From the NCBI GenBank assembly GCA_022825895.1, contig JAJDVX010000022.1, positions 62,001 through 126,000 of the forward strand: a DNA stretch of 64,000 bases, given 5' to 3'. The notes beneath the pieces are model-generated. The model was not told the origin of the DNA, ran no database searches, and saw only the letters and a program-made list of their open reading frames with translations. Of this stretch, positions 47,122-54,862 are shown piece after piece. The stretch comes from Chloroflexota bacterium (GTDB taxonomy: Bacteria; Chloroflexota; UBA11872). The stretch's first letter is position 1. Every line of letters begins with the position of its first letter. A program made the position numbers and the translations under genes.

Positions 47122-48146
47122 GCAATCAGTCAGTACGTCTTGGTGTGCTCGGCGCGCAGCATGGCCACGCCGCGGGCAAGTTGCGCTGGCTGCGGGATCT
47201 TTCGGAAATCGACCTTGCTGGCGTTTACGAGCCGTGCTTCGCCACTCGCGCCGCAAATGAAGGCGAGCCCAACTCGGCAGGGGTTCCCTATCTCGATAGC
47301 ATCGACCGGCTTCTGGACGACGCCTCGGTGCTCGGCATCGTCATAGGCGGCGCCGAGCGCCAGAACCCGTCCTACGCCCGCAGCGCGCTGCGGGCGGGCA
47401 AGCACCTCCTGATGGAGAAGGCCTGCGGCTGGACCCACGCCCATGTCGACGAACTCACTGGCCTGGCAGAGTCGGCGGGCCTCCTATTCCAGATGGGCTA
47501 CAACAACCGCCTGACGCCGCACTTCCGGCGCATGCTGGACATGGTGGATCGCGGCGACTTCGGCGACATCTACCGGGTGCGCTCGCACATGTGCAGCCCC
47601 TACCGTCCCTTGGCCGACACGTATCTCGGACGCGACCGTTACTTCGAGGGCGGCATCTTCTACAACCTCGGTTCGCACGCGCTGGACATGGCGATGGCCG
47701 TGCTGGGGACGCCCGCCACGGTCCACTCGTTCCTGCGCTGCGACCGCTTTGTCGAGTCGGGATATATCGACAACGCCACGGTGGTGCTGGAATACCCGAG
47801 CGCTATCGCCACCCTGGAATCCAGCCACCTGGAAACCGAGCAGGTTCGCCCGCGCAGCTTCGAGGTCTACGGTTCCGAGGCCCAGGCCATCGTCTCCCCC
47901 TGGGCGTCCATCGGCGACCGCGCGCCGGCCGTGGCGGTTCACCGCGGCGGACCCGGCGCCGGCGCGGACGGCTGGAAGGTATACGGCACTGGCCGCGAAG
48001 CCCCGTTCCGCGACGACGTCGAGCACTTCGTGGCCTGCATCCGCGGCGAACGCAAACCCCGCTTCAGCTACGCCCACGACCGAGCGGTCCACCACACCCT
48101 CATGGACATATGCGGCGAGACCGACGTCGAGGAAGAGGTTGTCTAG
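47118..48146 (+). CDS. Gfo/Idh/MocA family oxidoreductase
   Basis: The 342-residue protein starts at a GTG overlapping the LanC-like stop. VRLGVLGAQHGHAAGKLRWL opens the Rossmann fold. KHLLMEKACGWTHAH holds the EK(P) site with Ala for Pro. YFEGGIFYNLGSHALDMAMAV is the sheet-domain signature with the catalytic-region His. Coupled translation suggests it acts with the LanC-like protein. Confidence 0.9.
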   Translation: MSNQSVRLGVLGAQHGHAAGKLRWLRDLSEIDLAGVYEPCFATRAANEGEPNSAGVPYLDSIDRLLDDASVLGIVIGGAERQNPSYARSALRAGKHLLMEKACGWTHAHVDELTGLAESAGLLFQMGYNNRLTPHFRRMLDMVDRGDFGDIYRVRSHMCSPYRPLADTYLGRDRYFEGGIFYNLGSHALDMAMAVLGTPATVHSFLRCDRFVESGYIDNATVVLEYPSAIATLESSHLETEQVRPRSFEVYGSEAQAIVSPWASIGDRAPAVAVHRGGPGAGADGWKVYGTGREAPFRDDVEHFVACIRGERKPRFSYAHDRAVHHTLMDICGETDVEEEVV

Positions 48147-48186
48147 CATCGGCATCCCGTTCCGGGCTGCAACTCGGACAGGGCAC

Positions 48187-48215
48187 TTGATGCATGAGTA
48201 AATCGTAGTTACAAT
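48187..48215 (+). promoter_or_regulatory. promoter of the brnTA operon
   Basis: TTGATG (48187-48192) and TACAAT (48210-48215) are separated by 17 bases, a good sigma70-type promoter in an AT-rich patch. The expected start point, 7 bases after the -10, is base 48222, exactly the first base of the BrnT GTG. This predicts a leaderless or nearly leaderless message. Confidence 0.6.
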
Positions 48216-48221
48216 ATAAAC

Positions 48222-48482
48222 GTGCAGTACGAGTGGGATGAGGCGAAGCGTCAGTCGAATGCGCAGAAGCATGGGATCGACTTCGCGGAGGTCGAAGCGT
48301 TCGACTGGGAAAGCGCGCTGGTCGCACGTTCCGATCGCGGAGGCGAGGTTCGCTACGTGGCCATCGGCTACATCGACGTCCGGCTCTGCTGCATCGTGTT
48401 CACGGAACGCCGCGCGCGGATTCGAGTGATCAGCCTGCGCTGTGCCAGCCGACGGGAGGAACGGAAATATGCCCAAGCTTAA
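48222..48482 (+). CDS. brnT: BrnT family type II toxin (RelE-like RNase)
   Basis: The 86-residue protein shows the BrnT pattern: YEWDEAKRQSNAQKHGIDFAEV at the N-terminus, R-x-D-RGGEVRYVAIGYI in the middle, and FTERRARIRVISLRCASRRE near the end. BrnT is a ribosome-independent RNase neutralised by BrnA. It starts at a GTG. The antitoxin gene overlaps its end by 14 bases, the usual toxin-first order. Confidence 0.9.
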   Translation: MQYEWDEAKRQSNAQKHGIDFAEVEAFDWESALVARSDRGGEVRYVAIGYIDVRLCCIVFTERRARIRVISLRCASRREERKYAQA

Positions 48483-48783
48483 GCCGGGCCACGTCAGCCC
48501 GACGCCTGACGAAGACTACGAGATCAACGTTGCCGTTGCCGCCGACCCCGAGACGTCCGAGCTGGATGACGCCTGGTTCAAGCGCGCCAGGCCCGCCAGC
48601 GAGGTCATGCCGCACGTCGTGCAGCGGTACCGGCGCACGCGCGGCAAGCAGCGGGCGCCCACGAAGTCTCAGATCACCTTGCGGCTCGACGCGGATCTGG
48701 TCCTCCACTTCCGCGAGACCGGGAAGGGGTGGCAGACGCGTATCAATGACACCTTGCGCGAGGCGGTATTCGAGGACGAATAA
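48469..48783 (+). CDS. brnA: BrnA family antitoxin / autorepressor
   Basis: The 104-residue protein has the BrnA C-terminal ribbon-helix-helix: KSQITLRLDADLVLHFRETG followed by KGWQTRINDTLREAV, preceded by ARPASEVMPHVVQRYRRTRG. The ATG at 48469 is chosen because GGGAGGA lies 8 bases upstream, inside brnT. BrnA normally represses its own promoter with BrnT. Confidence 0.9.
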   Translation: MPKLKPGHVSPTPDEDYEINVAVAADPETSELDDAWFKRARPASEVMPHVVQRYRRTRGKQRAPTKSQITLRLDADLVLHFRETGKGWQTRINDTLREAVFEDE

Positions 48784-48828
48784 CGCCCAGAGTCGATCCG
48801 CTGAAGTACCCGGTCGACCTGCGTCCGG

Positions 48829-49923
48829 CTAGTTGACGTCGTCCTTGGCGTAGACGAGTGGGCGGCGGATGTCGTAGGCGCCCGGGTAGCGGACCTTCAA
48901 CGACCCTTCGTTAATCGCGGCTTCGAGAGGGGCGAGCTTGGTCTGGATGGGTACCTGGACCAGCGTGTGGGTACGCGCGCTCTCGTAGAGCCCCATCAGG
49001 ATCGACTGCGACTTGATCGCGTGGTGCGCGTTTTGGCGGTGGTCGTCGATGTCGCCGTTGAGCCAGGCCACAAGCTCGTTGGCCTGTTCGAGCATGAAGT
49101 TCGGCTGCACGCCGTCCCATGGCTCGTGCAGGTCGCCGCGGCCGCCTGAAATCAGCTTGATGCCAAACGACATCGAAATCTCGGGAACTTCCGGTTCCAC
49201 GATCAGTACTCCGTCGTCGCCAGTGACGACAAACGACCGATTGCCCAGATCGCCATGCGGACCGATGTCGTTGTCGTAGACGATCCGCGCGCCGCCTTCG
49301 ACGGCGGCGATGCAGAAGCAGAGGTCTTCGCAGACGTAGCCGCGCTCGTAGCGGTCGGTCTCGCGTTGCACCTGGCCAAGCACCCAGAGCGGTTCGGGGT
49401 CGCCCAGCAGATACAGAGCGCGGTCGATCAGGTGTGAGCCCTGGTTGAGCAGGCCGCCCTCGTCCACGCTAACCTTCACCGCCAACGGCTTTCCGATGGC
49501 GCCGTCGGCGATCAGGCCGCGGGCGCGTTCAAAGGCGCGCATGTGGCGGCCCTGGTAGCCGCAGAGCAGCTTGATGCCGGCGGCGTCGCAGGTGGCCAGC
49601 ATGGCGTCGGCTTCGCCCATCGAGTTGGCCAGCGGCTTCTCGGAGATGATCGCCTGGACCGGGTACCGTGCGGCCAGCAGGGTCATCATGGGATGCAGCG
49701 CCGCCGGCGTGGTGACGCTGACGATGTCCAGTGACTCGGTCTCAAGCATGGCCTGGGCGTCGGTGTAGCGACCGGGTACGTCGTATCGGTCGGCAACTTC
49801 CTCAAGCCGTGGTTCGTCGATGTCGCAGACGGCCGCGACCTCAACCCCGTCGGCCTCGTCGAACCCGCGAACGTGCGACTGGCCGAGATTCAGTCCGATG
49901 ACTCCAGCGCGGTATGTCGTCAT
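48829..49923 (-). CDS. Gfo/Idh/MocA family oxidoreductase (tandem copy 3)
   Basis: The 364-residue protein opens YRAGVIGLNLGQSHVRGFDE, with VQAIISEKPLANSMGEADAM containing the intact EKP site and GGLLNQGSHLIDRALYLLGD in the sheet domain. The C-terminal SARTHTLVQVPIQTKLAPLE and RYPGAYDIRRPLVY are shared with the two genes upstream, so they are paralogues. It lies 11 bases after the previous gene of the tandem. Probable NAD(P)-dependent sugar or inositol dehydrogenase; substrate unknown. Confidence 0.92.
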   Translation of the reverse strand: MTTYRAGVIGLNLGQSHVRGFDEADGVEVAAVCDIDEPRLEEVADRYDVPGRYTDAQAMLETESLDIVSVTTPAALHPMMTLLAARYPVQAIISEKPLANSMGEADAMLATCDAAGIKLLCGYQGRHMRAFERARGLIADGAIGKPLAVKVSVDEGGLLNQGSHLIDRALYLLGDPEPLWVLGQVQRETDRYERGYVCEDLCFCIAAVEGGARIVYDNDIGPHGDLGNRSFVVTGDDGVLIVEPEVPEISMSFGIKLISGGRGDLHEPWDGVQPNFMLEQANELVAWLNGDIDDHRQNAHHAIKSQSILMGLYESARTHTLVQVPIQTKLAPLEAAINEGSLKVRYPGAYDIRRPLVYAKDDVN

Positions 49924-49934
49924 GTCAGCGGCCC

Positions 49935-51023
49935 CTAGTCTGGCGTGGCGGACTTGTGGCGGATGTCGTAGTGACCCGGATAGCGGACCGGCAGATCGCC
50001 GGCGTCGATCATGGCGGTCAGCGGCGACCCCTTGGTCTTGAGCGGCAGCCGAACCAGGCTGTGCGTCCGAGCCGACTCGTAGATACCCATCAGGATTTCG
50101 AGGGTGTGGATGGCTAGGTTGGCGTCGCCGCGGTGCTCGTCGATCCCACCGGTTGCCCAGGCCGCCAGCGCGTCGAGTTCAAGCGTGCGTGCGTCGCTGA
50201 ACTCGGCCTCGCTGGCCTCGATGGTCTCCCAGCCCGGGGCGCCGTGGCGCAGGAGCCGAATGACGTTGCCGGCGGTCCCGCCGGCCAGCCAGATCACGCC
50301 TTCGGTTCCGGTGATCACGCGCAGGTCCCGCTCCAGGCCTTCCGGCGGCGTGTCGCTCTCCATTGAGAGGCGGATTCCGCCTTCGAACTCCACCAGCAGT
50401 CCCGCCAGGTCCTCGGCCGGCCAGCCGCGCTCGTAGCGGTCGGTCTGGCGCTGCACGTTGGCCAGCACCCAAAGCGGCGTGGGGTCGCCCAGCAAGTACT
50501 GCCAGTAATTCAACTGGTGAGTGGCGATGTTCATGAGGCCCGCGTCCGGCTTGGGCGGCCCGGCAAAGCCGGTGAGCACCGTGCCGATCGCGCCGTCGGC
50601 GATCAGTTGCCGGACCTTCTCGTGCCGCGGCATCCAGCGGCCCTGGTGTCCGATGGCCAGCTTCACGCCGTTCCGCTCACAGGCCGCCAGCATGGCGTAA
50701 CCCTCGCCGGTGCTGCTGGCCATGGGCTTTTCGCAGACGATGGCGCGCGGGGTATAGCGCGTGGCCGCCAGGATCGTCATTGAGGCGTGGAGCTGCTGCG
50801 GCGTGCCGATGCTGACGAGGTCCGGCTCTTCCTCGCGCAGCATGGTTTCGTAGTCGGTATAGCGATTCTCGACGTCAAACTCGTCGCCGAACGCTTCCAG
50901 CGTGTTGGGATCGATGTCGCAGACGGCGACAAGGTCGATTCGGTCGCTTGCCAGGTAGCCCATGGCGTGGCTGCGGCCGATGTGGCCGCCGACGATGACG
51001 GCGCGGAGGGGTGTGGCGCTCAC
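49935..51023 (-). CDS. Gfo/Idh/MocA family oxidoreductase (tandem copy 2)
   Basis: The 362-residue protein opens RAVIVGGHIGRSHAMGYLAS. RAIVCEKPMASSTGEGYAM holds the EKP site. GLMNIATHQLNYWQYLLGDP replaces the usual H-x3-D region, and SARTHSLVRLPLKTKGSPLT and RYPGHYDIRHKSA match the sister genes. It overlaps tandem copy 1 by 4 bases. Confidence 0.92.
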   Translation of the reverse strand: MSATPLRAVIVGGHIGRSHAMGYLASDRIDLVAVCDIDPNTLEAFGDEFDVENRYTDYETMLREEEPDLVSIGTPQQLHASMTILAATRYTPRAIVCEKPMASSTGEGYAMLAACERNGVKLAIGHQGRWMPRHEKVRQLIADGAIGTVLTGFAGPPKPDAGLMNIATHQLNYWQYLLGDPTPLWVLANVQRQTDRYERGWPAEDLAGLLVEFEGGIRLSMESDTPPEGLERDLRVITGTEGVIWLAGGTAGNVIRLLRHGAPGWETIEASEAEFSDARTLELDALAAWATGGIDEHRGDANLAIHTLEILMGIYESARTHSLVRLPLKTKGSPLTAMIDAGDLPVRYPGHYDIRHKSATPD

Positions 51024-52156
51024 GAGTTCCCTCCGCCGTAATCGACCGGCGCAATTCTCGCGCCGTGCCGAATGTCGTGCCAGCCGGGATTACTGACCGG
51101 CAACGCGCCGCTGTTGATCATCTCGATCAGCGGCGATGACTGGGTCTTCATTGGCAGTTGCACCAGGCCGTGGGTCCGCGCCGACTCGTAGATGGCCATC
51201 AGGATCTCCTGCGTTTGCACGCACAAGTGCGCGTCCTGGTAGTGGCTGTCCAGTTCGCCGCCGGCCCAGCGGGCGAAGGCGTCGATTTCACGATGGCGGG
51301 CGTCCAGGTAGGGGTCGTTGTGAAACTCGATTGCCTCGACACTGCCGTCGCCGCGCTGAATCCGAAGGCCAATCGGATCCTCGGGCACGGTGCCCGGTGG
51401 CCGGACTTCGCCTTCGGTGCGCACGTAGAGCGTGCCTTCGTCGCCGACGAAGGTCAGCCGGTGCTTTTCGACCTGGTCGCCGCCGGGAGTTTCGCCTTCC
51501 AGGATCAGGCGCGAGCCGTCGGCGAAGCCGACGACGCCGACCGCCATTTCCTCACAGGGCCAACTGCGCTCCCAGACGTCGGAATTGCGCTGGATGTTGC
51601 CCATCACCCATTGCGGCTCGGGGTCGCCCAGGACGAACAGGGCGCGGTCGCAGCCGTGGCACATCTGGTTCAGCATGCCGCCCTGGTCGTACCAGCCGTG
51701 TACCAGGCGCACCTTGCCGATCGCGCCACCGGTGATCAGTTCGCGCGCCTGTTGGATCTGGGTCAGGTAGCGCGACTCGTGGCCGATGGCCAGCTTCACG
51801 CCGTTGCGGTCGCAGGCGGCCAGCATGGCGCGGGCCTCGCCCATGTTGTTGGCCATGCCCTTCTCGCAAAGGATGCCCTTGGGCGTGTACTGCGTGGCCG
51901 CCAGGACGGTCATGTCCACGTGCAGCGGCTGCGCCGTGGCGATGTTGACCAGGTCCGGCCGCTGCTCGCGCAGCATCGTCTCGTAGTCGGTGTAGCGGGC
52001 TTCGACGTCATTCGCGTCGGCTACCCGGTTGAGGGGAACTTCGTCGATATCGCACAGGGCCACCAGTTCGGCGGCGTCCGAATGCGTGTAGGCGTCGGCG
52101 TGGTTGCGCCCCACACCGCAACCCACCACTACTGCCCGGAGCGTTTCAGCGGCCAT
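51020..52156 (-). CDS. Gfo/Idh/MocA family oxidoreductase (tandem copy 1)
   Basis: The 378-residue protein opens MAAETLRAVVVGCGVGRNHA. GILCEKGMANNMGEARAM carries EKG instead of EKP. GGMLNQMCHGCDRALFVLGD and SARTHGLVQLPMKTQSSPLI match its two downstream paralogues. The ATG at 52156 fits the family better than an ATG six codons upstream. It is first in the three-gene set and faces the unusual 52157-52889 spacer. Confidence 0.92.
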   Translation of the reverse strand: MAAETLRAVVVGCGVGRNHADAYTHSDAAELVALCDIDEVPLNRVADANDVEARYTDYETMLREQRPDLVNIATAQPLHVDMTVLAATQYTPKGILCEKGMANNMGEARAMLAACDRNGVKLAIGHESRYLTQIQQARELITGGAIGKVRLVHGWYDQGGMLNQMCHGCDRALFVLGDPEPQWVMGNIQRNSDVWERSWPCEEMAVGVVGFADGSRLILEGETPGGDQVEKHRLTFVGDEGTLYVRTEGEVRPPGTVPEDPIGLRIQRGDGSVEAIEFHNDPYLDARHREIDAFARWAGGELDSHYQDAHLCVQTQEILMAIYESARTHGLVQLPMKTQSSPLIEMINSGALPVSNPGWHDIRHGARIAPVDYGGGNS

Positions 52157-52278
52157 GCATAGGGCCTTTCGCACCTCTGGCGCTCGCCATATTGGTCAGG
52201 TTGCGTCGCCGCGGTCAACCGGCCGGGGCCGCGCAACGTGGTCCGGGAGCATATTGAGGCGTGGGGGATGAAGGGGGG

Positions 52279-52332
52279 AACCCTCTCTCGCCAGCCCGAC
52301 CCCTTAAGGGGTCGGGCTGGCGAGAGAGGGTT
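52279..52332. repeat. perfect 54-base palindrome (27-base arms, no loop)
   Basis: Bases 52279-52305 are the exact reverse complement of 52306-52332 (arm contains CTCTCGCCAGCCCGACCCC). On the plus strand it is followed by TTTTGGCGG and a 7-T run. It lies between two divergent genes, where a read-through terminator is not needed. It may be a REP/MITE-like element, a fossil insertion end or a cruciform-forming site. Confidence 0.9.
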
Positions 52333-52531
52333 TTGGCGGATTTTTTTGGTGAATCTTGGAACTTCCGGGAGCGCGGGGAGGGGTGCGGGAGCGAGAGATT
52401 TGGGCATAACGGCAATGGTGCGGGCAGGCGGGAGGGGTGAGGGAAGGCGCCGGGTGGGGAGGAGGGTTGGCAGCGCGAGGCGGGCAGGGGCATGGACGAT
52501 TCAGGGATGGGCGGCGGACGCAGGTCTAGTG

Positions 52532-52537
52532 TATACT
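52532..52537 (+). promoter_or_regulatory. putative -10 box in AT-rich island
   Basis: TATACT sits in a short AT-rich island (TCTAGTGTATACTATATGAG, 52525-52544) in very GC-rich DNA, around a GTATAC palindrome of the kind found at toxin-antitoxin operators. No clear -35 is seen. The next coding sequence is HigA, about 350 bases downstream. Confidence 0.3.
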
Positions 52538-52548
52538 ATATGAGCACT

Positions 52549-52580
52549 CCCGGCAAGGCCGCGGGGGGCGGCCGGGTTTT
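52549..52580 (+). terminator. hairpin followed by TTTT
   Basis: CCCGGC (52549-52554) pairs with GCCGGG (52571-52576), with an alternative inner stem GGCCGC/GCGGCC, then TTTT. It could be a weak intrinsic terminator just after the AT-rich promoter-like island. The T-run is short, so this is tentative. Confidence 0.3.
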
Positions 52581-52607
52581 CGGGGTGGGCGTTCAGGGTT
52601 GCCGCCC

Positions 52608-52701
52608 AACGTGTTCAGTTTTTTGGAGGTGTGCCTAGTTTTTCGGCCAATGTGTCCAGTTTCTGGGCGAATGTATCCACTTTTCGAGCCGATGTGTCCT
52701 G
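52608..52701. repeat. imperfect 21-base tandem repeats (about 4.5 copies)
   Basis: Four consecutive units of 20-21 bases and a partial fifth share the pattern ATGTGTCCAGTTTTCGG. Units start near 52608, 52629, 52649, 52670 and 52691. They are degenerate but in phase. Similar TGTCCAGTTT-type repeats occur at ends of some IS21-like elements. No transposase is present here. Confidence 0.65.
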
Positions 52702-52707
52702 CGAGGA

Positions 52708-52735
52708 AGGGGAGAGGGGAGAGGGGAGAGGGGAG
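52708..52735 (+). repeat. four tandem AGGGGAG units; G-quadruplex motif
   Basis: Four exact 7-base units AGGGGAG place four GGGG runs separated by AGA (52709-52733), which fits a four-tetrad G-quadruplex with 3-base loops. The purine tract continues to about 52760. Confidence 0.8.
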
Positions 52736-52889
52736 AGAAGGAGGGGGAGGAGAGGAGGGACGGCCTCTTGAGGAGATTGACATTGCACGCCCGTCCCTCG
52801 GGTTACGCCAAGGTTTCCCAGGAGAGGCAAGATGGGGCGCGCCTTCAGGAAGAGGGAGTTGTGCAAAGGTCTCGGATGAGGAATGCAGC

Positions 52890-53201
52890 ATGAGTGTGAG
52901 CAACGGGATGCGGGCGGTGCATCCGGGTGAGGTGTTGGGGGAGGAACTGGCGGAACTCGGCCTATCGGCCAGTGCATTGGCCAGGGCGCTGGATGTGCCG
53001 ACCAATCGCGTTACCGCGATTCTGAATGGGCAGCGGGGAATCAGCGCCGACACGGCGCTCCGCCTGTCTCGCTACTTCGGCACCACGCCGCAGTTGTGGC
53101 TGAACCTCCAGAAGACGTTCGAGCTGCGCGTGGCGCAGACCGCATCCGGGCGGGAGATCGCTGCACGGGTCCGACCCCGAGCGATGCGCCAACGCGCCTA
53201 G
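52890..53201 (+). CDS. higA: HigA-type antitoxin (HTH, VapI-like), no partner toxin seen
   Basis: The 103-residue protein has the HigA layout: AVHPGEVLGEELAELGLSAS, the helix-turn-helix ALARALDVPTNRVTAILNGQ, ISADTALRLSRYFGT and PQLWLNLQKTFELRVA. The start at 52890 follows a GAGGAA ribosome site and matches the family. HigB normally lies directly upstream in the same operon, but nothing RelE-like is encoded in the preceding 733 bases. It may be an orphan antitoxin/regulator. Confidence 0.9.
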   Translation: MSVSNGMRAVHPGEVLGEELAELGLSASALARALDVPTNRVTAILNGQRGISADTALRLSRYFGTTPQLWLNLQKTFELRVAQTASGREIAARVRPRAMRQRA

Positions 53202-53204
53202 ACC

Positions 53205-53942
53205 GTGGAGTTGATGGAAAGACCTCGCGTCGCGGTCGTGACCGGCGGGGCGAATGGGTTGGGGCGGGCTTCGGCGTTGCGGTTGGCGGAGGACGGGCGG
53301 GCGATTGCGATCTGGGACCGGGACGCCGCCGCCGCGAAACGGACGATGGCGGAGCTGAACCGGCGCGATGCGAAGGCACTGGCGGTGGAGGTTGACGTGG
53401 CTTCGCCGGAGTCGCTGGAGGCCGCACTGATCACCACCCGCGACTTCCTTGGCCCGGTCGACATCCTGATCAACGCCGCGGCCATCATCGGCGTGGACGC
53501 CAGCGTGCTGGAGACGCCGCTGGACGAGTGGGACCGGGTGCTGGCGGTGAACCTGACGGGGACGTACCTGGCTTCGCGACTGGTGGTGGGCGAGATGGCG
53601 GAGCGGGGGTGGGGACGGATCGTGAACTTCACGTCGGGCGCCCGGCACGGGACGCCCGCGCTGATTCCCTACGCGGTGAGCAAGGCGGGCATCGTGCCGA
53701 TTACGCGGGCGTTCGCGCGGGAGTTCACCTCGCGCGGTGTGCTGGTGAACGCCGTGCTGCCGGGCCGGGCGCTGACGAACATGGTGGTTTCGCGAGTCCC
53801 CGAAGAGATCGTGCGCAATCCGCCGGTCGCGATCGGCCGCTACGCGGATCCCGAGGAGGTGGCGGAGGTGGTGGCATTCCTGACCAGCGAGCGGAATACG
53901 TACATGTCCGGGGGCATGGTGCCGGTGGATGGGGGAGGCTGA
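53205..53942 (+). CDS. short-chain dehydrogenase/reductase
   Basis: The 245-residue classical SDR has VAVVTGGANGLGRASAL (NAD(P) site), NAAAIIG, the catalytic Ser in FTSGARHG, Tyr-x3-Lys in IPYAVSKAG, and the C-terminal MSGGMVPVDGGG. The GTG at 53205 or ATG at 53214 can start it. It lies two bases before the sugar-isomerase-like gene, suggesting a joint polyol/sugar oxidation path. Confidence 0.92.
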   Translation: MELMERPRVAVVTGGANGLGRASALRLAEDGRAIAIWDRDAAAAKRTMAELNRRDAKALAVEVDVASPESLEAALITTRDFLGPVDILINAAAIIGVDASVLETPLDEWDRVLAVNLTGTYLASRLVVGEMAERGWGRIVNFTSGARHGTPALIPYAVSKAGIVPITRAFAREFTSRGVLVNAVLPGRALTNMVVSRVPEEIVRNPPVAIGRYADPEEVAEVVAFLTSERNTYMSGGMVPVDGGG

Positions 53943-53944
53943 CG

Positions 53945-54808
53945 ATGCGACTTGGGATATCGGGGACGTTGCTGCCGGACGACCTGCGGGACCTGACCCC
54001 CGAAACGGCGCGCAGGTTGCGCTCGTGGGGATATACCGGCGTGTTTACACGGCTGGGCGGGAACGACCCTCTCGATCCGCCGTCGGACGCCGAGTGCCGG
54101 CATTTCCGCGAGATCCTGGCCGACGCAGGGCTGGATCACGTGATGGGTACGGGGTACTGGCAGAACCTGGTTCACCCCGATGCCGAGAGCCGGGAGCGCA
54201 GCGTCCGGGTGCTATGCGCCGGCCTGCGGCTGGCGGCCAAGCTGGGCGCGGCCTGCATCGACACCGGTCCCGGCAGCATGAGCACGAGCGGCCCCTGGGC
54301 GCCGCACCCCGATAACTGGGAACCCTGGGCCGAGGCCAACCTGATCGACTCGCTGGGCCGGGCCGCCGAAGTCGCCGCGGAGGCTGGCGTGCGGATTCAC
54401 CTGGAGGGGCACCAGCTTGTGACCCTGAGCGACGCATCAGTTACCCGGCGGGTGGTTGATGCGGTCGGGTCGCCGTGGGTGCGGGTGGACATGGATCCGG
54501 TGAACTGGATCACATTGGATACCTACTACGACACGGGCGCGGCAATCGACGCCATGTTCGACACGCTGGGCGACCGCATCGGCAGCGGGCACAGCAAGGA
54601 CATCGACCTCTGGGACCGGCATACGGTGCACCTGGATACGGTGACCACCGGCCAAGGGGCCATCGACCACCAGCGGTACATGCAGCGGCTGGAAGCGCTG
54701 GATCCTGAGATTTACTTGATCGTGGAGGGCTGCTCGACGGAGGACGCGCCTGGGGTCTACTCCTTCCTTGCTGACCAAGCAGCTCAGACGGGCGTGACGA
54801 TCAAGTGA
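53945..54808 (+). CDS. TIM-barrel sugar phosphate isomerase/epimerase-like protein
   Basis: The 287-residue AP-endonuclease-2-like (xylose isomerase-like) TIM barrel begins MRLGISGTLLPDDLRDLTPE. Metal-ligand candidates are Glu in VRIHLEGHQ, Asp/His around VRVDMDPVNW and GSGHSKDIDL, and Glu in LIVEGCS, in the usual order. It probably isomerises or epimerises a keto sugar with its SDR neighbour. The frame is open far upstream inside the SDR gene, which is not the start. Confidence 0.88.
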   Translation: MRLGISGTLLPDDLRDLTPETARRLRSWGYTGVFTRLGGNDPLDPPSDAECRHFREILADAGLDHVMGTGYWQNLVHPDAESRERSVRVLCAGLRLAAKLGAACIDTGPGSMSTSGPWAPHPDNWEPWAEANLIDSLGRAAEVAAEAGVRIHLEGHQLVTLSDASVTRRVVDAVGSPWVRVDMDPVNWITLDTYYDTGAAIDAMFDTLGDRIGSGHSKDIDLWDRHTVHLDTVTTGQGAIDHQRYMQRLEALDPEIYLIVEGCSTEDAPGVYSFLADQAAQTGVTIK

Positions 54809-54862
54809 TTGTCAACGTGTCGTCATCGCCTTTGGGTACGCAGCAACAAGTGGGACTAATCA

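Larger units (their letters stand above)
52157..52889. other. 733-base non-coding spacer
   Basis: The spacer between the divergent oxidoreductase and higA contains the palindrome, AT-rich island, hairpin, 21-base repeats and G-quadruplex tract listed separately. The remaining parts (52157-52278, 52345-52520) are G-rich and low in complexity. No ORF here resembles a protein. The in-frame extension of higA up to 52599 is made of the repeats and is not credible coding sequence. Confidence 0.7.

Noticed and set aside
52540-52638. Short ORF of about 32 codons after the AT-rich island, considered as a HigB remnant
   Set aside because: It has no RelE/HigB motif, and its composition follows the GC-rich hairpin.
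52777-52782. Perfect TTGACA considered as the -35 box of higA
   Set aside because: No acceptable -10 lies 16-18 bases downstream. GGTTACG-like sequence is too weak, so it is not listed as a promoter.
52599-52889. In-frame N-terminal extension of HigA
   Set aside because: It translates the 21-base repeats and the G-rich tract and does not match HigA. The ATG at 52890 has a ribosome site and the family start.
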